A stretch of DNA of 64,000 nt from Parasponia andersonii (lineage: Eukaryota > Streptophyta > Magnoliopsida > Rosales > Cannabaceae). Location: positions 750,481-814,480 of the forward strand of contig JXTB01000146.1 in NCBI GenBank assembly GCA_002914805.1. Reading direction: 5' to 3'. Under the pieces are notes generated by a model. The model was not told the origin of the DNA and ran no database searches. It saw only the letters and a list, made by a program, of their open reading frames with translations. Shown here piece by piece: positions 11,595 through 24,100 of this stretch; position 1 is the stretch's first letter, and the number at the start of each line of letters is the position of its first letter. The position numbers were made by a program, and so were the translations under genes.

Positions 11595-13256
11595 CTAATG
11601 TGGGTTGCGCTTAAGGAGGACAAATAGGAAAGGGGATTTGTGGTTCTCAGGGTTTAAGAAAATGGAAGACTGAGCAACTTCGTTGGAGAAGCGATTAAAG
11701 AGCTCATCCATAATCTCATTGCCAAAGTGCTTTTGGAGAAGTCCTTCTAATGCAGCTCTCAGGAATAATATACGCGTTTGGAGATTTGGCAATAAAACAT
11801 GCTTTTCGACATTGTCCAGCTTCTCCATACTTTCAATGCTAAATTGCTCATTTCTCCCAATAATGGCCTTCACTTCACTTGAGGATGGAAAATATAGTGG
11901 CAGATTGAAAGTGTCCACTTTCTCCTCACTCACTAATCCCTGCAGAAACAAATAATATTGTAGACCATAGATTCATTATTCAATTTTAAGGTCACATAAG
12001 CTGGAGTACTAGCTAGAGTTACGTATGGCCGTAAGTGAGACAGAATCTTCATCCATAATATATTTATATGTACATACTATTTATCTCGACCAAGTCTACG
12101 AGTCTTTGAAGAAGGGAAAAAGTGTTTGCCAACCCTTTTGCTCTTATAAAGTTTCATCTTGTTCGAATAAGTAAAAGAAAGAAAAATCTTGTTACATTAA
12201 CATCATTTAGTGATTTTAACTTTTGAAACATAAAAATTATGGATTATAGAAATGGGAGACGTTAGAATATATCTATTTAACTAAATACATAATCATTAAA
12301 ACAGTATCATCTAATTTGTTAAACCCAAATTAAAAGACAAATAAAAAAGAAGAGAGTTGGGCTTAATTACCATCTTGGTCACGTCCAAAAGGCAAGAGCC
12401 TATGAGATCCTTCTCCATAGGGTTGGTGGTATCAGAAGGTAGCAGAATATCAGGCACTGCAGGTATAATCAGCAGTATAAGCCCTCCAACGACAAGCTCC
12501 TCGGCTCTTGCACGCAAAAACGACATCATATCCTCTGCGAATTGATCAGAATAAGCTTTCTTAACTTGCTCCCCTGCATTGGGGTAGTGAATCGTCCCTT
12601 TGTTCCACGCTTGAGAAGTCCTGTCCGTAACTTGTGAGGGCAATTTGGAGAGCCATTGAAGCGCACACGAGGAGTGAACAAAGTCAAGAGACGAGTTCAG
12701 AAATAGGCGGCCGTGGAACGAGCCGGGTACTCCGGCTGCCAGGTATTTTCTTGTTGGAGGGAGGGACTTGAAGAGGGTGTTGAAGTCGTTTTCGAAGTGG
12801 TCATTGAAGAAAACTTGGAATATGATTGAATTTTGGTGATGATCATCACAGTGATCTAAATGATGTCGTTTTTCAAGTTGGTACTTTCGTTGTACGGCTT
12901 CAAGTATGTTCGGGACAGCTAGGAAAGTGTTTGTTCCAGTGGAACATCCGAAATCCGCCAAGAAAATTTGGTTTGGAAACGAGGCAGAGTCAAGAGTTTT
13001 GTTCATGTCAAAGTGCTTGATGATTGCTTCCCTAATCATTTCTTTGGAAGCTTCCACTGCTCCCCTCTACCAAAATATGAAAAGATCATCATTTTGTATC
13101 GATGTATATATTTACATAAGGGTGTTTCAAGTTATAGAGTAAGTAGTAAAAATACAATTATACCTGAAACTTGGAGTTTTGATGATAGCTATAAGGTCCC
13201 TCTCCACCATTCATGGGATGTGACTCTGCAAATTCATAGTTTCCCTTGCTCTCCAT
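11595..13256 (-). CDS. SABATH-family S-adenosylmethionine-dependent carboxyl methyltransferase
   Basis: Transfers a methyl group from SAM to the carboxyl of a small acid (the family includes salicylate, jasmonate, IAA, farnesoate and loganate methyltransferases). It is probably cytosolic, as no signal peptide is visible. Three exons join in phase 0: 13256-13164, 13066-12371 and 11939-11595, giving 377 residues, the normal family length. Residues 66-79 (FLADFGCSTGTNTF) form the SAM-binding motif; PGSFHGRLF is at 145-153. Gln31 (NSKFQ) and Trp169 (LQWLSKLP) match the carboxylate-contacting Gln and Trp of salicylate methyltransferase. The N-terminus MESKGNYEF and the overall sequence recall the At5g38780/farnesoic-acid and loganic-acid methyltransferase group; the substrate cannot be read from sequence. 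The start is the first ATG before the conserved GGEGPYSY block. Junctions are clean and no break was seen. Confidence 0.92.
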
Positions 13257-13359
13257 TCTCTCTGGCTATCTGATTCTTTCTACTAAAGATCTCTATTAAG
13301 AAGTTTTATGAGGTTCAAAGTACACTATACTTGATGTTCCTTGCTCTTAATTTGCGATA

Positions 13360-13367
13360 TATTTATA
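13360..13367 (-). promoter_or_regulatory. TATA box of the SABATH gene
   Basis: TATAAATA on the minus strand, 104-111 bases before the start codon at 13256, in an otherwise AT-rich promoter. The position suits a leader of about 75 bases. No hormone- or stress-response element is claimed. Confidence 0.55.
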
Positions 13368-13534
13368 GTGTTTTTTGGAATTTGGGAATATTATGGCAAT
13401 ATTAATTAACACAAATACTAGTCTGGTCCATAAAGTCTTTCAATGCATGAACTGACACAAGTTCACAATGTGATTTATTTACTCGATTTTTGAGGTTGTT
13501 CTTTGTGACATCTTTTTCTCTCCTTTGAAAATTA

Positions 13535-14790
13535 GACTTATTTCATTGTATTCAAGTAATTAATGACTGGAGACAAATCATAAGATGGTTTAATCCTATT
13601 ATGGTTTAATTCTTATAGCATTATTAGAGGCCCAAAGTGCAAAAGTGACATTAATAACCTAAAAATAAAGGCTTTTGATGAAGCTGAAGGCATCACGTAA
13701 AGAATCAAGAATTTTATTCAGTTTTTTGTCCCTTTTTATGGTTTAGAGGCTTACAAAAATATTTTCTTTTCTGGAATTTGTCTTTTCTATTTTCAGGTTA
13801 GAAGGCTGTTTGGGAATCAATATATTAGTAAAATAGAAAATTAAACCTCGGAAAAAAGATGATGTTCTTTTTTTCTTTCCTGAAAGGGAAGAGGCATTAC
13901 ACTTGAATGAAAATAAGGCATGCATGTCGTGTATAAGCAGTGTTAATCATAGTTCATGGAGAAGAATATTTTCAATTTCTATATATATATACACACTTCC
14001 ATGAAGCATATATAATAGTGCTTGCGGTTATGACATCCTGACAGAGAATAGACCAGACAAATTAAGTATGAGCACTCACTAGGCTGACTGTGATATAGTA
14101 TGTATTGTGGCTAAGTACTCAAGTTACCATCTGTGCAATTAATTAATAAGTTTCAGAGTAGAACGTATTAGTTTCTATATTAGTATACATAATAAAGTAG
14201 CACATATTATATAAACGTGTATAATTGTCTCTCTGATAGCATTTATATATGCGCGGGTGAAGCACACTCGAATCTGGACCGTAGACAATAGGAAAATGCT
14301 ATTAGACATTCAACACCGCAAGTGAAGTTACAATATTTAATGAACTCACTATTTTCATGTGACGGATTGTGAATCTGGAAGTATACTACAATTATAATGT
14401 AGGGAAAAGTATAAAATAGTTTGAACTTCGAAATAAATTTCTCTTATTGAGACAATTAGTCATCAACAGCATTCAATTTAAATGTAACTCTTTTTATTAT
14501 TATTATTATTATTTTTTTGCTTTTTCACTTTTCTTTAGTTTGAGGGAGAATTAAATGTGAACTTTGCACTTTAATTTTTTTTTTTTGGTTTAAACTTTTA
14601 GAGAATTTTGTCTCTCAGAAATTGCTCATCATAAAAGGAAAGCCATTCGAGCTCAAGACGAATCTCCAAGCAAATTAGGTGCTAGTTTATGGCCTCCTGC
14701 ACTTAAATGATAAAGAAACTTAAGGATGAAAGGACCTACTTATATTTTTATGTATAAATCTATATATACTATATAATATAATATATATAT
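13535..14790. repeat. Segmental duplication copy A, upstream of the SABATH gene
   Basis: 13535-14165 aligns with 28168-29160. Shared blocks include TATGGTTTAATTCTTATA, GCATCACGTAAAGAA, TAAACCTCGGAAAAAA, TACACTTGAAT, GTGCTTGCGGTT-like and CAAATTAAGTATGAGCA. 14615-14760 aligns with 38720-38860 (GCAAATTAGGTGCTAGT). Copy A continues beyond the LINE insertion at 16470-16640. The copies have diverged widely and carry different insertions. No coding sequence is seen inside. Confidence 0.75.
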
Positions 14791-16250
14791 AACTTTTTTT
14801 TTTTGGTTGGAAGCTGAGGATATATTGAAAAGGCGGAAAAAGAGTGGCCCAAACACACTAATTTATTAGAGTTCACTCAATTGAGTCTGAAAGGATGGTA
14901 GAGGAAATAATATCAGAGAAACAGTCCCAAAAGTAGAATAAATCCTGGCCCATTTAGCAATATTATGAGCCATTACATTAATAATTATACTAATAATAGA
15001 AACAAAAAACATTGAAAGCAGGAAGAAAGATTCCTGATGCTAGTAGTGACCTCTGAAATCTCTCATGGGCTTGTCTCTTGTTGAGCTTGAATGTTTTTTA
15101 GTGGCACTATTGAATCTCTTTCGAGGAAGATAAATTTCAGGTTTAGTGAAGAAGCCACATCAATGGCTAAAGAACTGACCAATGATTCTGCTAGAAGTGG
15201 GCATATTGGGGGCAAGAGTGAAGAGACAATTGTCAAGATGTTGCCTTCATTGTCCCTAACTACTACTGCTGCAACTACTTTTGATAGGGAATGGGAAATG
15301 TCAAAGTTCAGCTTCGTCCATTTCTGGAGGGGTGGTGTCCATCCAACTAGTTCGATGGTGGTAGTAGCTGTTTGAAGTAGACTATCTTTGAACTTACAGA
15401 AGGAAATGTTGATACTCTTGGACATGGCGATAAAGGACTGTGTTTTGTTTTGGTAGACTATAGAAGTTCTTGCATGCCAGATGGTTTCAATGATAATTGA
15501 AGCATAAAGTAGTGGTATGATGCCTTGGATTTGTCGATTAACTAGATGATTTTAAGCTAATCCGTCGTAGATAGTATATGTGATGGATCTGGGATGAGGC
15601 CCTAGGAGGAGGAGAACCATATTCTTTTTGCCTGGTCACAGAACAAGAATAAGTAGATGTCAGTTTCTAGATACGAGTTGCAGAATGGGCATGCCATGGA
15701 TTCAAGGGTAATGAACGTTGCCAGGTGGGATCGAGTAGGGATGGATGCTGTTAGGACTTGCCAACAAAGGATCTCGTGTCTTGCATGGATTTTAGGGCTC
15801 TAAAATCTTTTCCACTCAGTAGGTATTAGTGTGGTTGAATTTATGAAATGATAGCTCTGGTCATAAATGTAAGCTGATTTGGTACTAAATTTGTTAGAAG
15901 AGTTGAGAGGCTAGAACCATGAGTCATTTCTATGGTGTGCTGGAGGATTGAGCTTCAAGATTAGGCTTCGGACTGGTTCGTCAAAGACTTGCGAGATTTT
16001 CTCCACATCCCATACTCCATTTGAATAACGCAAGTCGGATATGAATTTGAGGCCTGATCTTGGATTGCCAATAGCAAGAGGTTTGAAGTTCTGAAAGTTG
16101 GGAAGCCACAGATCGGTCCAAAAATTGATACTTCTTCTATCTCCAAAACATTTACAAGCTCCTTTAGTGACGAGGGATTTTGAGCTGCAAATATCTTTCT
16201 ATGTCCATGAATCTCCGTTATTAGGAGTGGCATCAAGGAAAGAAGACTGT
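14791..16250 (-). mobile_element. 5'-truncated L1-type LINE
   Basis: Read on the minus strand this is the 3' part of a plant L1 non-LTR retrotransposon. In order it shows the end of the reverse-transcriptase ORF with motifs like SNGVWDVEKISQ (about 16000), a zf-RVT zinc-knuckle region (ETDIYLFLFCDQAKRIWF, about 15620-15660), then an RNase H domain, a short 3' UTR and a poly(A) tail, seen as a T run at 14794-14804. The 5' part is absent, as usual for LINEs, and the ORF is broken by frame changes. It sits inside duplication copy A and is missing from copy B, so it landed after the duplication or was lost from B. Confidence 0.8.
15063..15425 (-). pseudogene. LINE RNase H domain (RVT_3-like) fragment
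   Basis: A 120-residue open stretch has the plant LINE RNase H pattern: GWTPPLQKWTKLNFD (first catalytic Asp), VVVRDNEGNI, LLAESL (Glu) and FLERDS (Asp). The C-terminal part of the same domain (NVMAHNIAKWA) continues in another frame at about 14948-14981, so the domain is broken by a frameshift near 15060. It is the end of the LINE polyprotein and not a host RNase H. Confidence 0.8.
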
Positions 16251-16389
16251 GACAGATATTTTAGCTTTATTCTATGTACACATATGTATAAAATATCTCA
16301 TTTGCCCTCTATTGTATTAATGCTATATAGATGATTGTTAGGTATTTTTTTTTTAATCTATATATAAATATTTTTTTTTAAATCATCAC

Positions 16390-16660
16390 CTAACAGTTAT
16401 AATGATATACATNTATATATATTGGAATATATGGTTTATGTAATATATATTGGTCAGAACTATAACATGGATGTGCAGCCAAATAATTTCGAAGGACAAC
16501 CCATCTAATATCACTGGATATCACTGGGCAACTTACATATAAAGAAAGTGACAAATTTGAATTGGAATCGGGAATTAAGAATTCAGAATCACCAAAAAGG
16601 TTTTGTAGATTTTCTACGTTGAGTTGTGTGCTTACGTCGGACTTCAATCATTCATTGGAT
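16390..16660. repeat. Segmental duplication copy A, distal part
   Basis: 16470-16620 aligns with 38940-39085: both carry AATTTCGAAGGACAACCCATCTA, then GCAACTTACATA and GAAAGTG(A/G)CAAATTT. This is the continuation of copy A on the far side of the LINE. One undetermined base (N) lies at 16413. Confidence 0.75.
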
Positions 16661-16845
16661 GGGCCCATAGTATGATCACAAAGCAGAAGCTACGGTTATC
16701 ATACTCTTGTTTGTTTTATTTTTGGGATCAATTTGATTGGCTGCCGATTTATGGTTCAAATAAGGTTTATTCTAGTTTTATAAGCCTAACTTGTACAGGC
16801 GTCAAATGTGCGGGGCTAAATTAGATGGTCGAAAAGACACTTTTT

Positions 16846-17055
16846 TTAAGGGAAAAAGTTGAAATTTATTACATAAAATCAGCAGCAACAATAGAAGAAA
16901 TAAATCAAACCAGAACTAGAATCCACCCAATATGTATCACTACTAGAAAAATTAAAAACTGAACTTGCTAAGTTATGTGCCACTTATTCCCATCTCTGGG
17001 AACATAGAGATAATAACTGTAGCTAATGCTGCTAATTAAAAATTCAACATCTGAT
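16846..17055 (-). mobile_element. Probable 3' end relic of a LINE
   Basis: On the plus strand the segment reads TTAAGGG, GTTGAAATTTATTACATAAAA, then GCTAAGTTATGTGCCACTTATTCCCATCTC. This pattern is typical of the reverse-complemented RNase H tail and 3' UTR of plant L1 LINEs. It is too short for a firm class and no ORF remains. Confidence 0.4.
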
Positions 17056-17089
17056 AAAACTACGTGATCAAAAAAAAAAAATGATAAAA

Positions 17090-17094
17090 CTAAG
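17090..17094 (+). repeat. Target-site duplication CTAAG, left copy
   Basis: CTAAG directly precedes the 5' LTR of the first Tat-type element and recurs directly after its 3' LTR at 26251-26255. A perfect 5-bp duplication is the usual size for Ty3/Gypsy integration. It shows that both LTRs come from one insertion and fixes the ends of the element. Confidence 0.85.
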
Positions 17095-17939
17095 TGTGGG
17101 GCCCACTTCTATATCGTGCGCTACGTGGGTGATTAGGTAGCTGAACAGATGGCAGAGGATACACCGTTTGATACGTGTCCAGAAAGGCCGTTTAAATGCC
17201 GCATAAGTCACACGTGATACGACTTGGGCCCGCTGACTGTCGCAGACCAGGGCCGAACCCATTCTAGACCCTAGACGGGTTCGGCCTAGCTAAATTCTTG
17301 CATCGACAGATGGGGGTCAAAAACCTCGAGGGTCTTCTGCTGGAAGACCATTGGGGGCAGTGCGTTACTCCAGACCCAGACAAGGCATGCAATACGATCT
17401 TGGGTAGGTATGCGCATTGGTCAAACCATCCCAACAGGATTGCAGGTTGTTAGGGTCTCACCCCTGCCAGGCTCGCACCATAGGGGACGGGGAAAGCAAA
17501 TCACAATAATATAAGAGAAATTACGGTGAACACGACCCGTGATTTGCGGAATAAATCATGATGAGAAAAAGACACTCGATCATGGGATTGAGAGCCGGCA
17601 TGTTCTCGGTTCCAAGATTATATTTTTATATACCATATATTTCCCCGAAAAAGGGAGATATATACCGATATATGTATATACATATATATATATATACATA
17701 GAGAGATAGATAAAACGAACGATTTTATGGGAAAAAAAAAAACTCAGTTTTTGCTATTCAATCTTGGGAGTAAATATCTGACTTAAGCATCAGAGAGTCT
17801 TTACAGGTGGCCACCCTCGCCTTGTCAATCCGGAGCGAGATCAAAAGTATCCTGAGACAGAAAGGACGCATGGATAGTTGGAAGGAACATCACCAATGAT
17901 TTAAAGACACGTGGATATTTGGTAAGAACAGCTCTAATA
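17095..17939 (+). repeat. 5' LTR of element 1
   Basis: Starts TGTGGGGCCCACTTC, matching the start TGTGGGACCCACTCC of the LTR at 25400, and runs to the primer-binding motif. It includes an ATATATTTTTATATA promoter-like stretch near 17610-17640 and a TA-rich run near 17670-17700. Confidence 0.88.
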
Positions 17940-17940
17940 G

Positions 17941-17960
17941 TTTGGCGCCGTCTGTAGGAA
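17941..17960 (+). other. Primer-binding site of element 1
   Basis: TTTGGCGCCGTCTGTAGG follows the 5' LTR. TTTGGCRCCGTCTGTGGGA is the usual motif at this position in Tat-type plant gypsy elements. The same motif, reverse-complemented, lies at about 55993-56012 in element 2. Confidence 0.8.
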
Positions 17961-18034
17961 ACAAAGGGCGCGAGAGAAAAAGTAAGAGTCTCACGACCGT
18001 ACTCTCCCCGAAAAAAAAAGCCATATGACATCGG

Positions 18035-19440
18035 ATGGCACCCTCAAGAATAACAACGAGAAGCACGCAGCCTGTCGTCGAAGAAAGCTTCCCGGAACCG
18101 CGATCCAGCCTAGAACAAAAGCTGGACCAAATACTTACCACCATGACAGAAGCTAATAGGAAGGCGAAGATGGCTCATGAGGCTATCCTAAGTTTAAAGA
18201 ATGAGGTCGTCGAAGTTCGTAGAGACAATGCCTGCCTTGAGGGGCTATTGGCAAGCGAGGCTAGAAGTGGACGAAGGAAGGATTTCGATGAGGAGGTCCA
18301 TCCAGATCGTGGATGCAACAGAGCCAGGCAAGGCCTTCCCGGGTGGAAATAGTAGTGGGCAGACGACCCCAGAAGAATCCAGGAAATGTACTTCCCGACT
18401 GGAAACAGTAGATGATGGCGGAGCTGAGTAAGAGACTCGGGGCTCATCACAGCCAGACCCCCGCCGATCTGGTAGAACAGACTGTGCACGGGATCAACCG
18501 AACAGCCTTCGCTGACTGGATTCAACTAGAGCCAAAACGAAGGACTTCACAACCCTGACTTTCAGACAGTTCGAAGGGAAAAGCGACTCCTTCGACCACA
18601 TATATCATTTCCAGCAGAAGATGGCCCTAGATACTATAGACGAAGTCGTGATCTGCAAAGTCTTCTCTACCACCCTCACAGGACCAGCTCTGTTATAGTT
18701 CAGGTAACTCCCAGAGAAGTCTATAAATGGGTTTAAAGATTTTTGTAAACTTTTTTTGAAGCAATACACAAGTGCCCAGAAGCAGCAAAAGACCATGCGA
18801 GACCTATACCAGTTAGAGCAGTCCGCGAACGAGTCCCCAAGTAAATATTTACCACGTTTCCTAGAAGTGATGTCTTTAGTGCACGACGCTAACTCAACCC
18901 AAGCCGTGAGCTCCTTTGTTAGAGGCTTATAGCCAGGATAGATACTGTCAGACCATCTGCTCTTAAATCTACCGTACGACATAACTGACGTCCTGGTAAA
19001 ATCGGAAGGGGTATTCAGGGTGCTAGAAAGCCACCAGAAAGTGTCCAAAGCCTCGACAGCAATAACAACAACGTCAGCACAAACCCCGGCTATGCAAGGA
19101 GTAAAAAGGCCTGCGCCAGCCCAGGGCCCAACTCCGAAGCAGGCTGCTCCAACCCAGGCCAATCAAGAAAGCAATCAGAGGAGGAAAACGTTTAAAGAAC
19201 CTTTGCCAAGATTCGAGCTCAACATACCAATCGATGTGATCTACCTCCAGAACAAAGATAAGGGCCCCCCCAAGTCCGGTGTTCTTGACCAAATGAAGAA
19301 CAAGAGCAGGTATTGCAAGTTCTATAGAGATCACGGACATGACACCATCCACTACTGCAGCCTTTACACGTAGGTTATGATGGTGATCCAGACTGGCAAG
19401 CTAAAGCAATATGTGATGATGAGCAGAAGCTAGTCCAAGG
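18035..19440 (+). pseudogene. gag-like region of element 1 (broken)
   Basis: Similar along its length to the gag of element 2. The start reads MAPSRITTRST, followed by a short coiled coil (EVVEVRRDNACLEGLLASEA), a retrotransposon gag core and a terminal zinc-knuckle-like region near 19300-19370. The reading is interrupted several times and cannot make a full Gag. Confidence 0.75.
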
Positions 19441-19587
19441 GGGACGCCGCTGGGCTAGAAAAGGGAAAGCAGACTCAGACCTTCAGGTCAGGGGAGCAAG
19501 CTCTGAGGATAGTACCGATGATTATGGGCAGACCAGGTCCAGGGTCTATCCATTGGAAGTAGATCCTCCCCAGAAGATACCTTTGCT

Positions 19588-19821
19588 ATGCGTAGGATGA
19601 AGGTAGACGGGGCCAGGGTCTACCCATTGGAAGCAGACCCTGGAGATTGGGTCTTGAAAGTCAGAACAGGGAATTCCTCGAAGTTAGACTCTAATTGGGT
19701 CAGACTCTATGAGGTGATCAAAGCGCTCGACAATAGCGGATACATCCTAAAAGGACTCAAGACTGGGAAGAGCCTACCCAACACGTGGAATGCCCAGCAC
19801 TTGAAGAAATACTATGTGTGA
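19588..19821 (+). pseudogene. Integrase C-terminal remnant of element 1
   Basis: Carries the pattern of the gypsy integrase tail: GDWVLKVR, then SNWVRLYEV, then GYILKGL and the ending WNAQHLKKYYV. It lies directly after gag-like sequence, with no recognisable protease, reverse transcriptase or integrase core between, so the element is broken here. Confidence 0.7.
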
Positions 19822-19954
19822 GACACATGTAAATGCTTGTGTTATTAAATAGCCCGATTCCAAAACAAATCGAGATGTCTGCTACACGGATTTACTCGCT
19901 AGATTGCTATGTAAAAGGGTCTGCCCCCAGTACTAGACCCCTAGAACTATTCGT

Positions 19955-20860
19955 ATTAATAAAGATCGTACTATGGGAATCACATCACATAATAGAATGC
20001 TTGCCGATGGCCCGAGAAAACATACGAAGAGGAATGAGCTGTATAATAAAATACTTGCAAGCAAACCTCAACAAAGATCGTACTATAGAAATCACATCGC
20101 GCAATAGAATGCTTGCCGATGGCCCGAGAAAACGTACGAAGAGGAATGAGCGGTGCAATTAAATGCATGCCAGCAGACCTCAACAAAGATCGTACTATGG
20201 GAATCACATCGCTCAATAGAATGCTTGCTGATGGCCCGAGAAAACGTACGAAGAGGAATAAGCTGTGTAATAAAATGCTTGCCATCAGACCTCAATAAAG
20301 ATCGTACTATGGGAATCACATCGCACAATAGAATGCTTGCCGATGGCATAAGAAAACGTATGAAGAGGAATGAGTTATGCAATAAAATGCTTGCCATTAG
20401 ACCTCAATAAAGATCATACTATGGGAATCACATTGCGCAATAGAATGCTTGCTGATGGCTCGAGAAAACGTACGAAAAGGAATGAGCTGTGCAATAAAAT
20501 GCTTGCCAGCAGACCTCAATAAAGATCGTACTATGGGAATCACATTGCGCAATAGAATGCTTGCCGATGGCTCGAGAAAACGTACGAGGAGGAATAAGAT
20601 GCGCAATAAAGTGCTCACCAGCAGACCTCATTAAAAATTGTACTGTGGGAATCACATCGCGTAATAAAATGCTTGCCGATGGTCCGAGAAAATGTACGAG
20701 AAGGAATAAGCTGCACAATAAAGTGCTTGCTGGCGGACCTCAGTAAAAAATATACTGTGGGAGTCACATCGCGCAATTAAATGCTTGCCGATAACTTGAG
20801 AGAACATACGAAGGGTGACAGGCTATGCAACAAAACTTGTCGTTGACCCTCAAGAAACAC
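19955..20860 (+). repeat. Tandem array, eight 112-bp units (element 1)
   Basis: The landmark AAAGATCGTACTATGGGAAT (with small variants) falls at 19961, 20073, 20185, 20297, 20409, 20521, 20633 and 20745, an exact spacing of 112 bases. Each unit also has GAATGCTTGCCGATGGC and GAAAACGTACGA(A/G). Long open frames on both strands arise from the repeat, as 112 is not a multiple of three; they are not genes. The same family, reverse-complemented, is in element 2 at 49250-49895. Confidence 0.92.
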
Positions 20861-21190
20861 CTGCATGATGGGGAAGGATTGAGCAATAGCACCCCCTGCC
20901 CTGGAAAACAACTTAGCCACGTGTAAGCTGAAATTAAACAGAGCCAGGGTCTACCCATTGGAAGTAGACCTCCTCAGAGGGCACCTTAGCTATGCATTGG
21001 AAGTAGACGAGGCCAGGGTCTACCCATTGGAAGTAGACCCTATAGGGTCTACCCACTGGAAACAGACCCAAATAAGTTACGCAGGATACCAAGCATATAA
21101 TCTTCCAAACACAAAGACATGAATCAAAACCAAAATCTGTTTATTGATGCTTAAATTACAAAATGCGTGGTTGACAGGGACATAGACCCG
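20861..21190. repeat. Hairpin-motif cluster of element 1
   Basis: GGGTCTAC, a 9-base loop and GTAGACCC (or close variants) occur at about 20947-20970, 21016-21040 and 21045-21069. Two more copies lie at 19542-19567 and 19616-19640. Each can fold into an 8-bp stem. The rest of the interval has no coding sequence and separates the array from the antisense gene. Confidence 0.7.
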
Positions 21191-21196
21191 ATATCC

Positions 21197-24100
21197 TTAT
21201 TTGTCAGTAACAGGTCTTGGATGGACTCGCAAAGATACATCAGAGTGGTAATACCCCGTTTGCTCTAGATGAGAGCCGAGCCCAGGCCTTTTCTTCTGCA
21301 GCGATAGGTCCAAGCAGGAATCGACCAACCTCTGGAGCTGATTCCTAGTGGGATCCCATTTATGGTTAGAGAAGTCCAGCCATACGCGCAGGTCAAATTC
21401 TGCCAAGACAAGTAATAACAGTAATTATACATCCTCAGAGCTGAACGAGCCAGAACTCACATCCCGATCTCTGGAGTTAATCTCATCTGTCATAATACGG
21501 AGAGAACTCACTAATAACTCCAAATCATATACAATTAGGCCAGACCTAAAGACTGGCTGAACTGTCGACAAGGGAAAGTCATCGTATATGATGTCCGACC
21601 CTGACCACAAACGCGGGCAATAGAAGAAGAAAATCGGGATAAATGTGAGAAAAGTATGCCATTTTAATATTCAAACAGATGCTTGCAACAAAGGTCAGCT
21701 TTAGAAATACACGAAAGAGCGAGGGGCCTTAATTACCACCGGCGGGGGGAGCGATGCCGGCTTCGGCGCTTGGCCCAGCTTCAGCAGGGAGCGGCATATC
21801 AGGTTCGGAGTCAACGCTGGACAAGACGACCGCACTTGACTCTCTGCTCGTTAAAGCGCTAGGAACAGACTGACCCTCACGAACCTCCGTGCCTTGTTCT
21901 GGCAGACTGGAAGCAGGGACAATCTCTTTAGCGATATAGGTAGATGTAGAGGGCTCGTCTTTCTCTTCATCGAGCATCTTCAGTACGTCAGCAGGATACA
22001 CGATGTTAATCTCATCTCCCAACTGTCGTATGTAGTACCCAACGGAGTAATGGTCCCTCTCGACACCCGTCTGCTCATCGAACTGGTCTGGTGTCACCAC
22101 CTCCACGTGGCCCTCGAACTCCCTATTCTCCTAACTAGACTTGTAGCTCTCCGCAGAAAGAATATCCACCTGCCTCTGGTACCTTATCTTCAGTTTCTCT
22201 GCGTCTGCCAGCCTATCTTTTAATGTCGCCAACCTCAATCCCGCTTGCTGCTACGACAAGTCGATCAAAAGGGTGTTAATGTTGGCAAGGTCTTTGCCAC
22301 ACTTGCAGGTCAGCCCCGCGTGAGCTTTCATCAGTTTACAATGATCCGAATAAAGATGTCGGATTACCTCGTTAGATCGGTCAATTCTGCGCTGTAGAGA
22401 ATGGGCCTCTAACTTGGCTTTCACCTCAGCTTTCCTCGTTTCTTTAGCCTCGCCAACGGCTCTATCACGAGCGATGAAAGTCAGCCTCATCTCGGCCCCT
22501 GCGCTCTGTAGCTCCTGCTCCTTGACCTTGAGCTCAGCTTGGGCTAGCCTGGTAGCCTCAACCTCTGAGCGTAGACTCGGAACCTCGGCCTCGAGAGATC
22601 GGACTTTCCCCTCCGCCTTGTCTAACTTAGCAGCCAGCTCTTCACATCTAACCCTTTCGACACTCAAGGCATAAGCCACCGCATTGCTGAACTTGGCTTC
22701 ATCCAGGCTCCGATACAAGTCAAAGTCCACCCTCAATGCAGCAAAGATGACCTCGCTCTATTCGGCCGCCGCAGCACGGGCATTCAGCTGCCCGATCAGC
22801 TCCTCGACACAGGAAGAGTAGTAGGACTGAACTGTGGCTAGCTGTAGAATATAGAAAGGGGGAGTCAGTGTTCAACAAAAATACCGAAAGCATAGAGATA
22901 GCAGCTAGACTAGCCAAACCTGCACAATGCTGTGGCCAGTGATGAGGCCTACATTCTCCAAGGAAAGCGCTTCCAACTTGAACTTCGTGGTTGGATCCTC
23001 TCTCTGGGCATAATTCGGGCTGGACCCTCTTCCTGAGCATCATTCGCGTCTGAGGAACATGACTCCACCCCGCCAACTACGAGGACTCCTTCTTCCCCCG
23101 CCAAACATCCTATGGTGGGAGAAGTAGGGGCGGTAGAAGACGGAGTGCCTCCAAGCACACCTTCGGCGACAACTGGAGGTGGCGCATCCTCGGTAGAAGA
23201 AGCCCCGGCGACCGCTGCTACTTCAGCAGCCCCGATAACCACCTTACTTAGAAATCTGCCTACTTATAATTTTTCGGTCTTGTCTTGACTAACATGCTCA
23301 AACGAGGCACCGTACACAGACCTCCTTCTTTTCACAATGGTCAGGGTGGCCCCGTCATCGTTGCTGTCAAAAGAGGAGGTAGTTTTGCCTCTCTTCCTCG
23401 CGGGACCTTCCTCCTCCCTGGACGGGTCGACTTCACGACCCCACTTCATAAAAACCGAGGGAGGGTAAGACAGGCGAGACTTCAGCCTGGGAGCCCCACT
23501 TCTGAGCTGGGTAATTTTCCCACAAGAGCGAGTGGAATCAGACCCCGCGCTTGCCTTTAGGCTGGAGCTGGGAGCAGGAGAAGCCGGCGCAGTGAGCTCC
23601 CCTAGTAGGCTCAAAAGCGCCCCTCTGTCATACACAGTCTTTATGACCAGCGTCTCTAGAATCACAGGCCTGCTTGCCTCGGGAGAAGGTGCCTCGAGCG
23701 CATCATCCCAAGATACGAACAAACCCTCTAGCTCGTCGTCCGAGCCTATTCTTATGGTGACAATTCCCTGCCACCTGGCCTCTTCCTCAGAGGACACTAC
23801 CAGACGCCGACCAGCAGGGACCTTGGATCGCGCTCTGTGGGCGACAGTACTCCCTTTGGCCGGGAAGGGATCTACCGAAGGGCCAGCGTCCGAACTTGCA
23901 AGAGCAAGTAATGTGAATAAAACGCAGCTATGGCCTGATCGACGGAACCCTAGGGCATAAAATAAACTCACCCCTAACCCTCTTAAGGACAGCAGCTTCC
24001 TCACTTCGGAACCTGACGCACTCATCGATCACGAGCTTCACCGCCTCTTTGAGCTCATGACTGGTCAGCTCTACCAGATCATTGGGACCTGTCAGCTAGC

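Noticed and set aside
12826-13273. Plus-strand frames over the SABATH gene
   Set aside because: They are antisense shadows of exons 1 and 2; the minus-strand gene has clean splice sites and full motifs.
19980-20746. Many 60-100 codon frames on both strands
   Set aside because: They are products of the 112-bp tandem repeat and shift frame from unit to unit.
19955-20860. CRISPR-like regular repeats
   Set aside because: Units are head-to-tail with no unique spacers, there are no cas genes and the DNA is from a plant nucleus; it is a retrotransposon array.
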